From Blakeslea trispora (taxonomy: Eukaryota; Mucoromycota; Mucoromycetes; Mucorales; Choanephoraceae): a stretch of 64,000 nucleotides of DNA. The stretch is taken from the NCBI GenBank assembly GCA_025331445.1, contig JAIWNE010000051.1, positions 156,151 through 220,150 on the forward strand, written 5' to 3'. Both the position numbers and the translations under genes were made by a program. The notes under the pieces are model-generated. The model was given only the letters and a program-made list of their open reading frames with translations, did not search any database and was not told the origin of the DNA. Below, piece after piece: positions 38,102-49,620 of this stretch (position 1 is its first letter; every line of letters starts with the position of its first letter).

Positions 38102-39009
38102 ATGCAAATTTCAAGAACCTCTATGCTAATTGCCTTATTGGCCATGTTTGGCAATGCCATCGTTTTGGCTGGCCAAACCAACTGTCAATTGTCCATCAAC
38201 AAAGCTACCTTAAGAGCCTCTCATTCCCATCTTAGAATTCGTGGCGACATTGATGTTGGTAACAGAAAATGTAAGCCTACCTCATCCGATCATCCTGGTC
38301 ATGTCATGACTACAGTCAAATTTAACTCGAAGAAGAACATACAATTCAAGGATGCCGACGACAAAATTCATTCTGGTAATGAATGCCACATCGTAGCCAA
38401 TTGGTATAATCGTCCTGCCGATTATAAGAATTCCGGAAAAAGCACCCAAGTCTATGTTCCTCTTCGCTCAATTAAAAGCATCAAGTGCAATGGAAGCTCC
38501 AAGAGTCACCACAAGACCAAGAAGAGCAGATCACAAACAAAGAAGAGAACTACTAAGAAGAAGAAGACTACTAGCAGAAAGAAGACCACCACAAAGAAAA
38601 AGACTACAACCAAGAAATCTTCCGGAGGTAGCTACAACTCTCACTATTCGGGCAAGGCTACTTTCTTTACTCCCAACCAAGGTGCTTGTGGTGATTGGAA
38701 CGACAACAGTGACTATATTGCTGCTATTGTAAGTAAAAGATCTCTATAAAAGAAGCATATAACATTCAAATACTGACTCTTAACTGTTTACAGGGTGGCT
38801 CGCTCTACGGTAGCTATAGCAAGAAGAGCTCTTACTGTGGTAAGAAGGTCAAGGTTGTCAACAAATCCAATGGCAAGAGTGTTACTGTTACTATCAAAGA
38901 TGCTTGTGAGAGCTGTGCTAGAACTCACATTGATCTTTCTCCTGCTGCCTTTGCTCAAATCGGCAAGTTTGACACTGGTGTCCTCAAGGTTGATTGGTAC
39001 ATCTACTAA
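38102..39009 (+). CDS. Secreted expansin-like protein (double-psi beta-barrel)
   Basis: Exons 38102-38728 and 38794-39009; 280 residues. A signal peptide (residues 1-23, ending IVLAG) is followed by an N-terminal domain of about 100 residues with several cysteines, a very basic Lys/Thr/Ser linker (about residues 130-178, TTKKK-type repeats), and a C-terminal double-psi beta-barrel like expansin domain 1/EG45/barwin: YSGKATFFTPNQGACGDWN, YCGKKVKVVN, VTVTIKDACESCARTHIDLS and FDTGVLKVDW. Proteins of this type act non-hydrolytically at the cell wall or bind wall polysaccharides; the HxDLSxxAF motif contains the conserved Asp. The N-terminal domain is not one I recognise, and the long cationic linker suggests binding to anionic wall polymers. 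Confidence 0.85.
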
Positions 39010-40176
39010 GGCTATCAGTTACATGAAATATAAAAGCAAGCTCTTTTATATATATACATATTCATATACTTACATATTTTAGCATAAGCTCTGTATAAAC
39101 AAAAAAGAATAAACTTTCTAGGTCGTATGAGTTGATCTCATACGCTATTTCAATTTGCTTCATAAGACTTGAATTGTACTTTTCTCTTTTGTAATATGAT
39201 AGGAACATATTCGTTTTGATATGACAAATGAAGCCACAGTATAGCCTATCAACTTTGAACATGCTTTGAAGTAGCATTGTCAGGTTATGGTGTATGATCA
39301 ATGAAGCGATAACAAAGATGAGCATAATGTCTTTTTATTCTACACTATTTCCAGTTGAACCTTGGAGTATTTGAATTAAAAAAACCGGATAAATAACAAG
39401 TAGTCTTTAAATAGGACCAAAATTTGTGAAAGAAAAGTCTGCTGCCCAAGGCATTTGAAATATTGAATCTCTTTAGACAAATTTGATAAGACAATGACTT
39501 TTGAAGCCATCAAGCTAAGCGAAGCGCGTAGTGTTGATCATAGAAAAGAAGAGATAATGCGCTATCTACGAGTGATGCTCTGAAAGGTAGTTTAAGAGGC
39601 TTTTTTTTTATCAAGTAGGTCTGCATTAAATTGTTTCCATCTTGTCTCCTTTGTCGTCCATCTAATTTCTTTTTGTCCAATCAGAGAGCTTTAGTTGTTG
39701 GAGCGCTATAATCCAATTCGAGCCTCTTATGCTATTGAACGATGTCAAGATACAGTCAAGGCTCAATTTTGGTCAATAATAAATAAACGAACAAATTCTA
39801 TTGGTCAATTAAGCTTCATCTATAAGACCTTCCGTTTTTTTCTTTTTTGCTTTTTGAGGTGGCTGAAATTGCTAAAATAAAGGTATTTGCATCCTCTGAC
39901 ATGGTTCTTTTATCAAAGTCATATGTTGAAGATATCCTTTTACATCCTGTAGCAAAAAACTGTAGAAATGCATATAGCTTTATCTTTTCTAAAGAAGCAA
40001 TCGAAACATAAAACAATGCTTATCGTTTCCGGGGAAAAAAGCTGAGGCCTATATTTTTTTCCTCACACACTTTTTTTGGATTAATTTGGTAACTTTCCTT
40101 TAATTATCATCCTTCTCTTTTTCTCTCTCTCACTCTTTTTTTTTCTCTCTGTCTTCGTTTACTTGAACATCGCACC
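39010..40176. other. Intergenic region with a short hairpin
   Basis: Downstream of the expansin-like gene there is a perfect 8-bp hairpin (CGTATGAG, loop TTGAT, CTCATACG) at 39124-39144. The rest is AT-rich, with a CT-rich tract (40110-40155) directly before the FHIP gene. No gene recognised. Confidence 0.45.
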
Positions 40177-43100
40177 ATGTCTATGTTTCTTTCCAAACTT
40201 TGTCTGGAAGAAATGTTGCAAAGACAAAACTCGAGCTATTGACAGAAGCATGGACCAATATTCAGAAATACTATGAATCAGCTGCAGGTAAAGAGTCCTT
40301 ATTGTTTATACTTTTGAAGGAAAAGAGGGAGAAGAAAAAAGAATAAACACATGTGGAAAGAGGAGTGAAGCGAGAGATTACCTGATACAAAAAAATGATT
40401 CAGATCCCTTAAAGGATGCGGTTGACTTGACACCCATCCCTTGTAGCTTACAAAACATTGTGAAATTGATACAAGCCGAAGAAGTCGAATATCAACGAGC
40501 CACAGGCAGTTTGGAAACAGGACCTTGTCTTGAATATTTGTTACAAAAACGTGTATTGGAAGAGTTGGTCGAGTTTGCTAAAGTAGATGTAAATAGCACA
40601 TGCATATCTATATATATGATAAGGATCTAAGTCATTTGTTTTGATGGATAGACACCTTATGGTATGCGAGTGCATTGTTTGAGATTTTTTTGTAGCTTGG
40701 TAACCAATGTTCATGCTCAATTGTTACCCGAAAGAGCAGTTCATGTTCCGCTTCAAAAATTGATCACTTCCTCGCACCGTTTGATCAGTCGCCATTACGA
40801 TGAATTGGCTACAGATGCTGAAGCATGTTCAGAAGAACGACTGGCAGCTATCTCCGAGCTCTCGCTGGAACTGGTCAAGCTGATGCACGGGATTTTTGCT
40901 CACTTTAAAGGTGCTAATGCTGCCTTTATGGACCTCTTTTTCGAAAGAGGCTGGTGTCGTTCCCGTGGCGAAAATGTATGGCGGTGTTCAAAAGATGGTA
41001 AAACGCTGCACCGTCGTCGAGAGAGTGTTGAAGAAAAGATTGCTTGGGATCGGTTCTTGATTGTAAGTGAAACAGTTTATTGAAGATAAAACAAGGAGAA
41101 AGAGGACGATAAGGAAGAGAGAAAAGAAGAAGAAAAAACAAAGAGAGGGAACAAGAAAACAATGTGACTTATCTCTTTCTTATGCACCTCCTTTTTTTCA
41201 ATATTTACTTCTTCAAATATGGTTGCTCTTAGCCGCGCTTCGATATGTTTCAAGCTCTTATTGATTTCATGAATATACCAGGTGAAACAGGTGAAATAGC
41301 CAGAGAAGCTATTTTGTTTGCTTTGAGATTATTAGAGGATGATCCAGAATATGTCTGTTACATTGTCGAATATTCGAATTTATGTGAAGTCATTGTAAGC
41401 CGAGGAATTTCTTTTTGATATCTTTGCTTGTGCTGATCAATCGATTTATGTAATAGGCTGAACGTTTGGCCTTGTTTTTTGCCAATTTACCAAAAAATGT
41501 AGGTGCATTTGCTATTTCAAATAACAACCGCATTACCTCTGTCAGACCTTCTCGTCGTCATATTCGATTTTCTATACCAGCTATGATTACCAACAATAGT
41601 CTGATTATCACAGTGAACGCACAGAGCAGCTTCAAAAAGAAACGTAGAAAGAGAAGTCCATTCGATATCAATTTTGTGCGTACCCTAGAATCCATCCAAG
41701 AGGGTGAACGAGTGGTGGATGAGTTTTATAGTTTTTGGGAGTACCTAAATGATGTTGCACGAGTGGCTGAAAAACGGCTGATGACAGCATTGATGGCACA
41801 ACTTACCACTAGCTTTTGGCATCCAGTCATCTGTACAGCATTGAGTTCACCTTCTGCCGAGATTGCTACAGCAGCCACAGCCTACACAACAGAGATGATT
41901 CGGTCCTTGACAGATCAGCGACTGCTCCACGTCTTTTTGGTTGTCTTGTTAGGAGAAGATAGTGGTATTGGCAGAGACATTGAGCCTGAGCCTAAAGCAG
42001 ATATACCTATCATTGATCTTATTGATGATGACCGGGAAGACGATAATATCTCTGTTCATACTAACAGCGATGACGACACAAAACCTGTAGAGGATGAGGC
42101 TATGAAGAGACGAAACGATTTGGACGAAGGATTGACTTTGCGCTTATTATTAATCAACCGTATCGATGCTGATAATCATGATCTTGCTCTGGCTTCTCTT
42201 CGTCTGTTTGATACAATCTTAGAGACATATAACCAATTTGCCATCTATAACCTTGTTCTTCGCAACTATCTTGATATATCGCCTGAAGGCGATTACATAG
42301 AAGATGAATTAAGAGATGCAACAGACACTTCGTCTCTTGGATCAAAAGTAGTCGATGATCGTGGCAGTGTAAATACAGTAGATGATACCAGGACAGAGGA
42401 ACATCCTGTATCAACAGGAAATGAAAAGGAAACAACAGCAAAAAAGGATATCAAAACAGAGAAAGTAAGATGGCTTGTAGAAAGGTAAACTATTCAACAT
42501 GAGCATCTACATAACAAAGACATTTCTAAAAAGAATATGATAGAGTTTTGTCTTTGTTGCCCTTGGAAGATGAATTGGAACGAATGAAATCACCTCCTTT
42601 GTCTTCTGTTATACAATCCGATTCCTTGGGATCTGCAGCACGAGGACAGACTGCTGAAGATAAAGACAACAATCCCTACGCTGTTGTACCCGGCAACAGT
42701 TATGACGATTATTTTCATGAAGCACAGGAAAGATTCCATTATGCTTTATTGGCCAAGAATTTTTGGCAGGTGCCTTATCCTCCTGTAAAAACCCGTAAGG
42801 ATTTCGAGCGAGAGGCAGAGGATCGTCAAGGTCGCCCTGTACGATCAACCAACAATAAAGACGCCATGACAGAAGTTACAGTGGGTACACAAGATGCAAC
42901 TACCACAAATGGTACTGTGGGCACTACAAACACAGGTGATCAAGCCAGCATTATGAGTGCGACTACTCAGACAACAGCAAAAAAGCAAGAAATGTATGAA
43001 GGATTGTTTTTGAGCCGTATCTTTGATCAATTTTACAAGATGTTGGAATTACCAATGGAGCAAAACTTGTTGATCACCAGTATTTTGCAAAAGATTGCTG

Positions 43101-44254
43101 GCGTTGTCGATAAGCGAATGGATGGTGTTATCTGTGATTGGCGTGCTGTTCGTGTTGGAGTAGATGGTGCATTGTATGGTGGTGTCTGGGCTTTGCCAAC
43201 AGGTAAAAGTAACCGACGTAGCTTGTATGCATTGTTAGAACAAGTGACATTTGAAGCATTGAAGCGTGCTCAGTTGGTCCCTAATTTTGAGACTCGTATT
43301 TCCATCGCCAAAAAGAGAGGTATTTTGCCTGGAAGCAGCACTGTAAATCCCTCTCAGAATGCTATTTCAAATGCATATATATCTGATCTTCATCAACGTA
43401 CGCAGGCAAGACGCGAAAACCTACACAACCTGATCATCAGTCATCAACCATCAGCTGCGGCAGTAGCAGCAGCAACAGGAGCAGCACCACCACCACCTAT
43501 CACCACCAACCTTCATCATGCAAACCGTAGTAGCCATAGTAGCCATAGCAGTAGTAGCAGCAGTACTGCGGGAGGCAATCGATCTCCTATCTCGCCTACA
43601 GAGAGAAACCAAAACCAACTCTCAAAGCTCGTGTTCAACAAACATTCTCATTCAACAATGATACCTTCCTCACCGCGTAGTCCTACATCGCCCACAGGCA
43701 CCAAATCAGCTGGCTTATTGCCATCACTTCGTATTACGCGGGATATGGGTATTGGTGGAGGAGTTGTATCACCTAATGGATCTGGTTCTCCTTCTTCCTC
43801 CTTCTTTCAAAACTCGCAACGAGTCAACGCTACACCTGTAACTATGACCAACCCGTTCGCCAAGCTAACTAATTTCGTCAATTCATATATCGTCTTGCAA
43901 GAGTTTTGTAAAGAATTAGCGGCTGTCATCCTTGTGCGCCATGCTACCAATTACAATGAGATTGGTTTTATTCGTTATCAAGAGCAAAGAGAGGCTGCTA
44001 TCATGGGTTCCTCTGCTATCGCTGCTGCCATGATTGCCAAACAAGATTGGCTGATGGACGATATGATAGATGACGACGAAGAAGAGAGGAATTACAAGCA
44101 ACGCAATTTTGATAAATGGAAGAATCGTATCTCAGTTGTCTCGACAATAGCTGACTGGCGAAGCGTGCGTAGTTTAGATACAATTGATGAAGCCATTACG
44201 GCTCGTGTACCTTCACGAACAACAACAGGGTCTACAGAGGGGATTCAGACTTAA
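40177..44254 (+). CDS. FHIP/RAI16-like endosome-dynein adaptor (apparent frameshift in exon 1)
   Basis: Homologue of the FTS-Hook-FHIP complex subunit (animal FHIP/FAM160, Aspergillus FhipA) that couples early endosomes to dynein. Exons: 40177-40287, 40404-40588, 40652-41062, 41233-41394, 41457-42484, 42544-44254; about 1200 residues. The RAI16-like domain is seen in LETGPCLEYLLQKRVLEELV, GMRVHCLRFFCSLV, VPLQKLI and FFERGW-like blocks through exon 5. The C-terminal half is Ser/Gln/Pro-rich, followed by a helical block ending near residue 1150. In exon 1 the ATG frame (MSMFLSKL...) stops at 40240, whereas the conserved frame (LSGRNVAKTKLELLTEAWTN) is one base away, so one base seems to be missing near 40198-40203. 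From exon 2 on the gene is intact. Confidence 0.85.
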
Positions 44255-44363
44255 AAAAAACAGAATAGGCTCTTATTTCCCCCCCCCCCCTTTTTTTTTT
44301 CTTTTTTGTCTAAAGTATTCATATTTATTGATCAATATACACAATTTTTTCCTTCTATACATT

Positions 44364-45331
44364 TTATGAAAGTGCAGATGAAACAAGAACACCTGTGGCC
44401 ACTCCCACATTAAGACTATCTACAGAGCCATGCTTCATGGCATGTGGAATGCTAACAAATTGGTTGCATCCATTTCTAACATTTGTTCTTAACCCTGTCC
44501 CCTCATTGCCCAAGACAAGTATAGTTGGTCTTTGAGTTGCCTGGTCTCTAAATTGAGAGAGATTTAAACATGAATCCACCTCGCCTGCTGCACCAATAAT
44601 TTCCCAGCCATGTAGATTGGATTCTTTCAGGAACTTGACCAAATTGGGTGTAGAATAGATTGTCATCCATTCAAGAGCGCCAGAACTTACTTTGGAAACA
44701 GTGGGACTTAATGGTGAACTATTTTTACTGCAGAGAAGAACACCATCTACCCCAAAGAAATAAGCTGTTCTCAAGATAGAGCCAAGGTTCTATTCTATAG
44801 AATCAGATATCAAGTTCTCTTATAAAAGAAGGAGTGTTTTACCTGTGGATCTTGGACTTCATCAAGTGCGATCCAAAAGGGCTTCCGCTTGTGTTGCTCC
44901 ATAACGATGTTGGGCATGTGCTCATTCTTCTGTCGATCAGCTAAACTACCTCGTTTATTGACTCTAGGCATAGCTTCATAAGTACCTGACGCAGTGAACT
45001 GTGTAAGGCCACTGATCTCAACAGGCTCTCGCAGCGAGGCCTTCAAGACAACCCCTTGATGAGGCTTGTTCTCGGTCATGTTGTTCAAACGGCCCTTATC
45101 TACACGGATCGCAGGTACATTTGAGGCTTTCGAGAGCTGAAGGATAGTGTCGACAAGCGACTGATCTTTCTTTGGTGTTGTTACTTTATTGTTGTTCATA
45201 GTGTCATGATAATATAATGTTTCAAAACTGGTGCGCTTTTTGGCTTGTAGTGCAGATAATACACTAGACAATCCATAAACATGCTCCCATTTTTTAGTTG
45301 CTGATGCCTGAACAAACTTTCTAGAAAACAT
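44364..45331 (-). CDS. SpoU-family 2'-O-ribose RNA methyltransferase, MRM1-like
   Basis: Exons (minus order): 44843-45331 and 44364-44789; 304 residues. The N-terminal substrate-binding part starts with KKWEHVYGLSSVLSALQAKK (L30e-like), and the C-terminal SPOUT domain has the three SpoU motifs: WIALDEVQDPQNLGSILRTA (motif 1), ILVLGNEGTGLR (motif 2) and VSIPHAMKHGSVDSLNVGVA (motif 3). This matches mitochondrial 21S/16S rRNA 2'-O-methyltransferase Mrm1. The N-terminus is basic (MFSRKFVQASATKK), compatible with a mitochondrial presequence. It converges on FHIP; the gap holds a C(10)T(10)-type tract at 44281-44300. Confidence 0.9.
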
Positions 45332-46457
45332 CGAGAAATGGCAATTTAAAAAGAGAGAAAATTACAATTGCAAAAAGGGAGTAATGAGAGTCAGCTTTTC
45401 TTTTAACAGAAAAAAAATACATGCCAAATAAACAGGTAAGTACATACATCGCATACATGCCTGTTGCTCTTCTTTATGTACTTGCAGTAAGAAGTGTCAT
45501 TTCTGATAGGCTATGCAACTGTATTCAACATACGATTGGCTGTTATCTTTAGTAGAGCATGTTCAAAGCTCTTTCCAGATAAATCATGTAACTTGTGAAT
45601 AGGAGAGTTATAGTGGCATGATAGCAATTTCGAGTCATGATCTTCTTGGAGAAGAATCGCTATCTTTCTAAAAGACGATCGAGTTTACTGGATTTTATTG
45701 TATTTCATATATCAGAATATCGTTCAGTATGCTACTTAAACAAAAATAATGGCTCTTCTCGGGATACCAAGCATGCACTCGTAGCTGGGTAATAACATGC
45801 TCAGTATCAACTATATCAAGCTTAGAGTTCAACAAGAAGACCCAAGTGTTTGTGCTCATTTCCTTTCAATGTTGGCTTTTAGTATCATATCTACGAGCAC
45901 CTTTCTTTGATTCCTCTAATCAACCTTCTTTCATTGTTTACGGCTGCTATGTTTGAAGTGCTGATTATTTGTTCTTGAATGCTAATATCATATTCTTCAT
46001 TTAGATACAATTTATTCAGTCAAACTCTATGTGTTTATAGAGCACTCAAAGAGTGAAACTACTGATCTGCAGCTTCTATTCTTATCCTAAAAAAAAAAAA
46101 ATTCTTAATTTAAAAAAAAATGTCACCTTTAATTACTATATTGTGTAGATCAAATACAACTTGAATACTCCGCCAGTTTGCTCTTAATTCCTTTCTCGAG
46201 TACTCTCAATCAGTCAAACACCAAACTCGTGCAAAGATTTCCTCCTTTTCTTTTTTGTTTATACATTTTAATAACTCAATGGAGTCAAATGTTGTCTATT
46301 ATCTAAGGAATCGTTTATTTTTTTTTTGTAGAAAGAGGCTCTGCTATGTAACAATAATGAGACAGAGGATGTAGAGAAAGAGGATATGAGTGTATGTATA
46401 TATGCATGTCTATCTACAGCATGGATGTATGACTATAATATGTTCTTGCTTTGTTTC
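45332..46457. other. Intergenic region
   Basis: Upstream of the MRM1-like gene and downstream of the defensin-like gene. AT-rich with poly-A tracts near 46090-46120. No gene or repeat recognised. Confidence 0.45.
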
Positions 46458-46679
46458 TTATTGCTTGGATTTCTTGTCAGTTTGCTTCTTGTTCTTACAC
46501 AAACAGATACCAGTGCTACCACACTCGCCCAAGAGATAGCCAGAGTTACCACAGTACTTTTTGCAAACAGCATTTTCATGAGCATCTGTAATGGCCTTAC
46601 AACGCTTCTTGCTAGGAGCAGCAGAAGCCATCATGACCATAGCAACAACAAAAATAGTAAGGTAGAGAGCAAACTTCAT
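46458..46679 (-). CDS. Secreted defensin-like cysteine-rich peptide (CS-alpha-beta type)
   Basis: Single-exon gene for 73 residues. A clear signal peptide (MKFALYLTIFVVAMVMMASA, residues 1-20) precedes a basic mature region of about 53 residues with six cysteines spaced C-x11-C-x3-C-x9-C-x5-C-x-C. The CxxxC (CKKYC) and CxC (CLC) pair plus a gamma-core GECGSTGIC is the signature of cysteine-stabilised alpha-beta defensins. The C-terminal tail is rich in Lys/Gln (NKKQTDKKSKQ). Known fungal members of this fold are antimicrobial, but activity or target cannot be read from the sequence; a protease-inhibitor-like or knottin function is also possible. An in-frame ATG 33 bases upstream would hide the signal peptide, so the start at 46679 is preferred. 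Confidence 0.78.
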   Translation of the reverse strand: MKFALYLTIFVVAMVMMASAAPSKKRCKAITDAHENAVCKKYCGNSGYLLGECGSTGICLCKNKKQTDKKSKQ

Positions 46680-48158
46680 TTTTTTTAAAAGTGAATGAGG
46701 AGACAAAAACAAAGGAAAAAGAAAAGAATAGGACTCTCAAGAGAATCTGTTTTAAATGAGATTTGTCATTGACAAGTAGATTTCTTGAGCTGGCCGTTCT
46801 CTTGGATAATATTTCTATTTTTGTACTTAAAGCAGATGTTTCTATTTGCGGAGATCATTTGACGATGGTAAATTTGATTGAATATCGTACCACTTATTAT
46901 GCGTGTTCTGGACAAGAGAAAAAATATTATTATATCGAGTAGTACGATTTTTGCATGAGAACAAGAAAGTATATAGGGATGATGAGAGAAATCAATCTTT
47001 TAGAGCATTACACAAGCTCTTTACCTAGTGCAATGCTAAGCAATGATATGAACAATACAAAAAAACATACATATAAATATACACATATGCGAGTTGGTAC
47101 TACAATAAGTTTAGAGGAAGAAGTGAAACCAATTCCACTTGTTATCACTAGAATACAGCCTTATTCGATGAATGAAGTCTAGGTTTATCAGATAAAACGA
47201 TAGCACAGTATTCAGCATAGGCATTGGTACATGCCACCCTTTCTTTCTTCTACGGGACGATAAGAAGACTTTTTTTTTTCTATATCTCCAAAAAAAGCTG
47301 TCTTATCTTTATGACTGCCTTGATAAAGGTCGAGTTATAAGTTTCTCATTAAGCTTCATTACTTTGTTTAGGCAGATTATACTAGAATAGCTTCTTAATA
47401 AATAGAAATGCATAGAGGTTAAGAAGAAGAAGAAGTTTATGATCTTCGAAGATAAAATAGTTGCTGCTATCAACAGCTGAAGCAAACAATTTGAGTAAAA
47501 TGTTTCTTTCTTCAAAATCAATTCCAAAGATAACTCATTGTAAAGAAATAGAGTAAACAACAAAAGAAAAAGAAAAGGGATTTGTCGATGCAAGAGGACC
47601 GATGGAGTCACCTGTACAAGCCATTCAGGACTTGATTAATAACTTTTGAATTGAACAGCAAAGAAAAATGAATGAATAAATACACAACATAGCCAATGAG
47701 AAAGAAAACAAAAATTGTACTCAATAAGCTCACATCAGATTAATTTTGGCAGAAAAAAATGTCCTTATTGGCTTTATTTAAAGTACCTGAATCGAAATGT
47801 TGCAAGGAAAAAAATCATGGGGAAAACCCCGATCTCACTCATATGAATGATTCTAGAACAATTAAGCTTTTCTGGCCCATATCCATGTTCATGTCTGGAT
47901 GGTTTTGTGTACAAGGCTCATAACAGCACTGTTATTTACGGTGTATTTTGTTTATCATATTGTTCATCAAATAGGCTATCCAGTCTAATTGCAGAGTCTG
48001 GTCAGCTCTATTCCATTCAATGAGAGTCAAGAGAGTGACCTAAAATGAGGGATTTTAAGCAGCGAACGCTACTCAAGAGATTTTTGATTTCGTTGTATTT
48101 CTCGAGAATACATTGCTGTTAGTAATGACTATTATTCCCAACAATATTGTTATTGATA
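46680..48158. other. Intergenic region
   Basis: Upstream of the defensin-like gene and left of the transposon cluster. AT-rich, with a GGGGAAAACCCC mini-palindrome near 47819-47831. No gene seen. Confidence 0.45.
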
Positions 48159-48421
48159 TACTGTGGGACAAGATAATTTTATGGACACCTCTTTGAATAA
48201 CAAATTCTGTATGTATGATATGTGAATTGACAGTGATCACTCATCATGTGTATCTACACTTAAGCTCATCAAACTTTTATTGAAATCATTAACATATTTA
48301 CTTTTTAGATTATACAATTTTTTTTTATTTAGTATTTGGTAGAGCCGCCTTTGAACATTGCTTCTGTGATTGCCCTCTGATCTTGATAAGCTTCAACATC
48401 GTTTTGTGCCACCTCCCAAAA
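48159..48421 (-). mobile_element. Tc1/mariner-like element remnant: one terminal repeat and transposase C-terminus
   Basis: A TA dinucleotide at 48159-48160 is followed by CTGTGGGACAAGATAATTTT and a GGACACC block (48161-48188), which looks like a Tc1-type terminal inverted repeat. On the minus strand, 48329-48421 encodes the end of a Tc1 transposase: WEVAQNDVEAYQDQRAIT and the typical terminus MFKGGSTKY before TAA, preceded by an in-frame stop. The matching second terminal repeat is not seen, so the element is truncated or disrupted to the right. Confidence 0.55.
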
Positions 48422-48960
48422 CTAATAATGTTCATCATTTTGGATATGTTGCCGCTTATACTTTAAGGCCTCCTTCAAGAAGTTTGATTTTCGGGTGTTG
48501 TAGCACCTCTCTTCTTTGCAAGAACCTAGAGCGGTTACATATTTAGTATACAAACATCAAACTTGAATTAGTTGCCTTTACCTGTCTTTCCATGTATTGT
48601 TCCAGTTTTATCCAGCAAGGATGGACAATACTATAATCCAAACTGCAGAACCACAAATGTCAGAACGTAGTACTAGTCAATTCTATAGTTTTTTTTTTTT
48701 TTTGCCACCATCATCTGAATACAATTGCCAAAGTGACGATATATCAGTATATGGTCTTTGATCAACTTTTTGATGGTTTGTTAAAGAGAAGCCAGTGGTC
48801 CATTCTTGGGTATTGAATGTTCAGTAGAAACCAACCAATTTCCGAAATGCTAAGGGCTTTAGATTCCATTTTAGTAGAGTTAAGAAAACAAAGAAGTGTA
48901 GGGCGTTGAGAGTAAAATAAAACACACAGCTTTTTCTAGGCTGATTTCGCTCATTTTGCA

Positions 48961-49614
48961 TTATTGTGAAAAGAAAGCAGAAGATCCTTCTCCATATTTG
49001 AGCATCTCAAGAAGAACTGCTTTGAATGGTTGACCCAACCTTGACAATCTTCCCCTAGTGACGCATTCACCTGCTTCTTTCAAAACTTGCGTCATATTGC
49101 GCTTCTTCGTCAAAGGTTGTCTCTTGACGAAATACTTCATCTTGCAAAAGCACTTTTCGATCGGGTTCAAGAAAGGTGAGTAAGATGGGAGGTACTTGAT
49201 CTTGTGAATCACCTCTTTGTCTTTTATGTAGTTTTCCATAAAGTTTGCAACTTTGGGAGACTTGTGGATTGGCGCATTATCCATGATAATGTATAGAGGA
49301 TTTTGCTCGTTCTTTGGTTTGTCAAAGAGCAACCTGAAAAAGTCAATGAATATGTCGGCTGTAGTTCCACCTGCTACCAACTTGACATGGCATAGTTCTA
49401 TACCATGGTAAGAAATTGCTGCAATAATCGTATGATTGGCGCCTCTGCTCTGTTGTACGATCACATCAGCAGAATCTCCCTTCATTGATCTGCCATGTCT
49501 TCGGACTTGTGATGAATTAAATCCAGCTTCATCAACAAAAATGCAGTTGGATTTGTAGCTGATGTTTTGCTCCAAAATATCCTTGATGTATTGATAACAT
49601 GACGCAAATCGCAA
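48961..49614 (-). mobile_element. Truncated Tc1/IS630-type DDE transposase
   Basis: Open frame of 217 residues with the DDE_3-type catalytic core: CIFVDEAGFNSS (first Asp), LYIIMDNAPIHKS (second Asp) and YLPSYSPFLNPIEKCFCKMK (third acidic residue, Glu). The N-terminal DNA-binding helix-turn-helix region of about 100 or more residues is missing, because the frame runs into Helitron-like sequence near 49615. The ORF itself is free of stops, so the loss is recent or the fragment is still under constraint. It does not share an obvious C-terminus with the Tc1 remnant at 48329-48421, so a second element is likely. Confidence 0.8.
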
Positions 49615-49620
49615 AGAATC

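Noticed and set aside
44281..44300. Ten C followed by about ten T, and G-runs near 55345 and 59229
   Set aside because: Simple homopolymer tracts in intergenic DNA; no repeat unit or structure beyond that.
46386..46688. 100-codon plus-strand ORF opposite the defensin-like gene
   Set aside because: The minus strand has a signal peptide and an ordered cysteine pattern; the plus-strand frame has neither and is a shadow.
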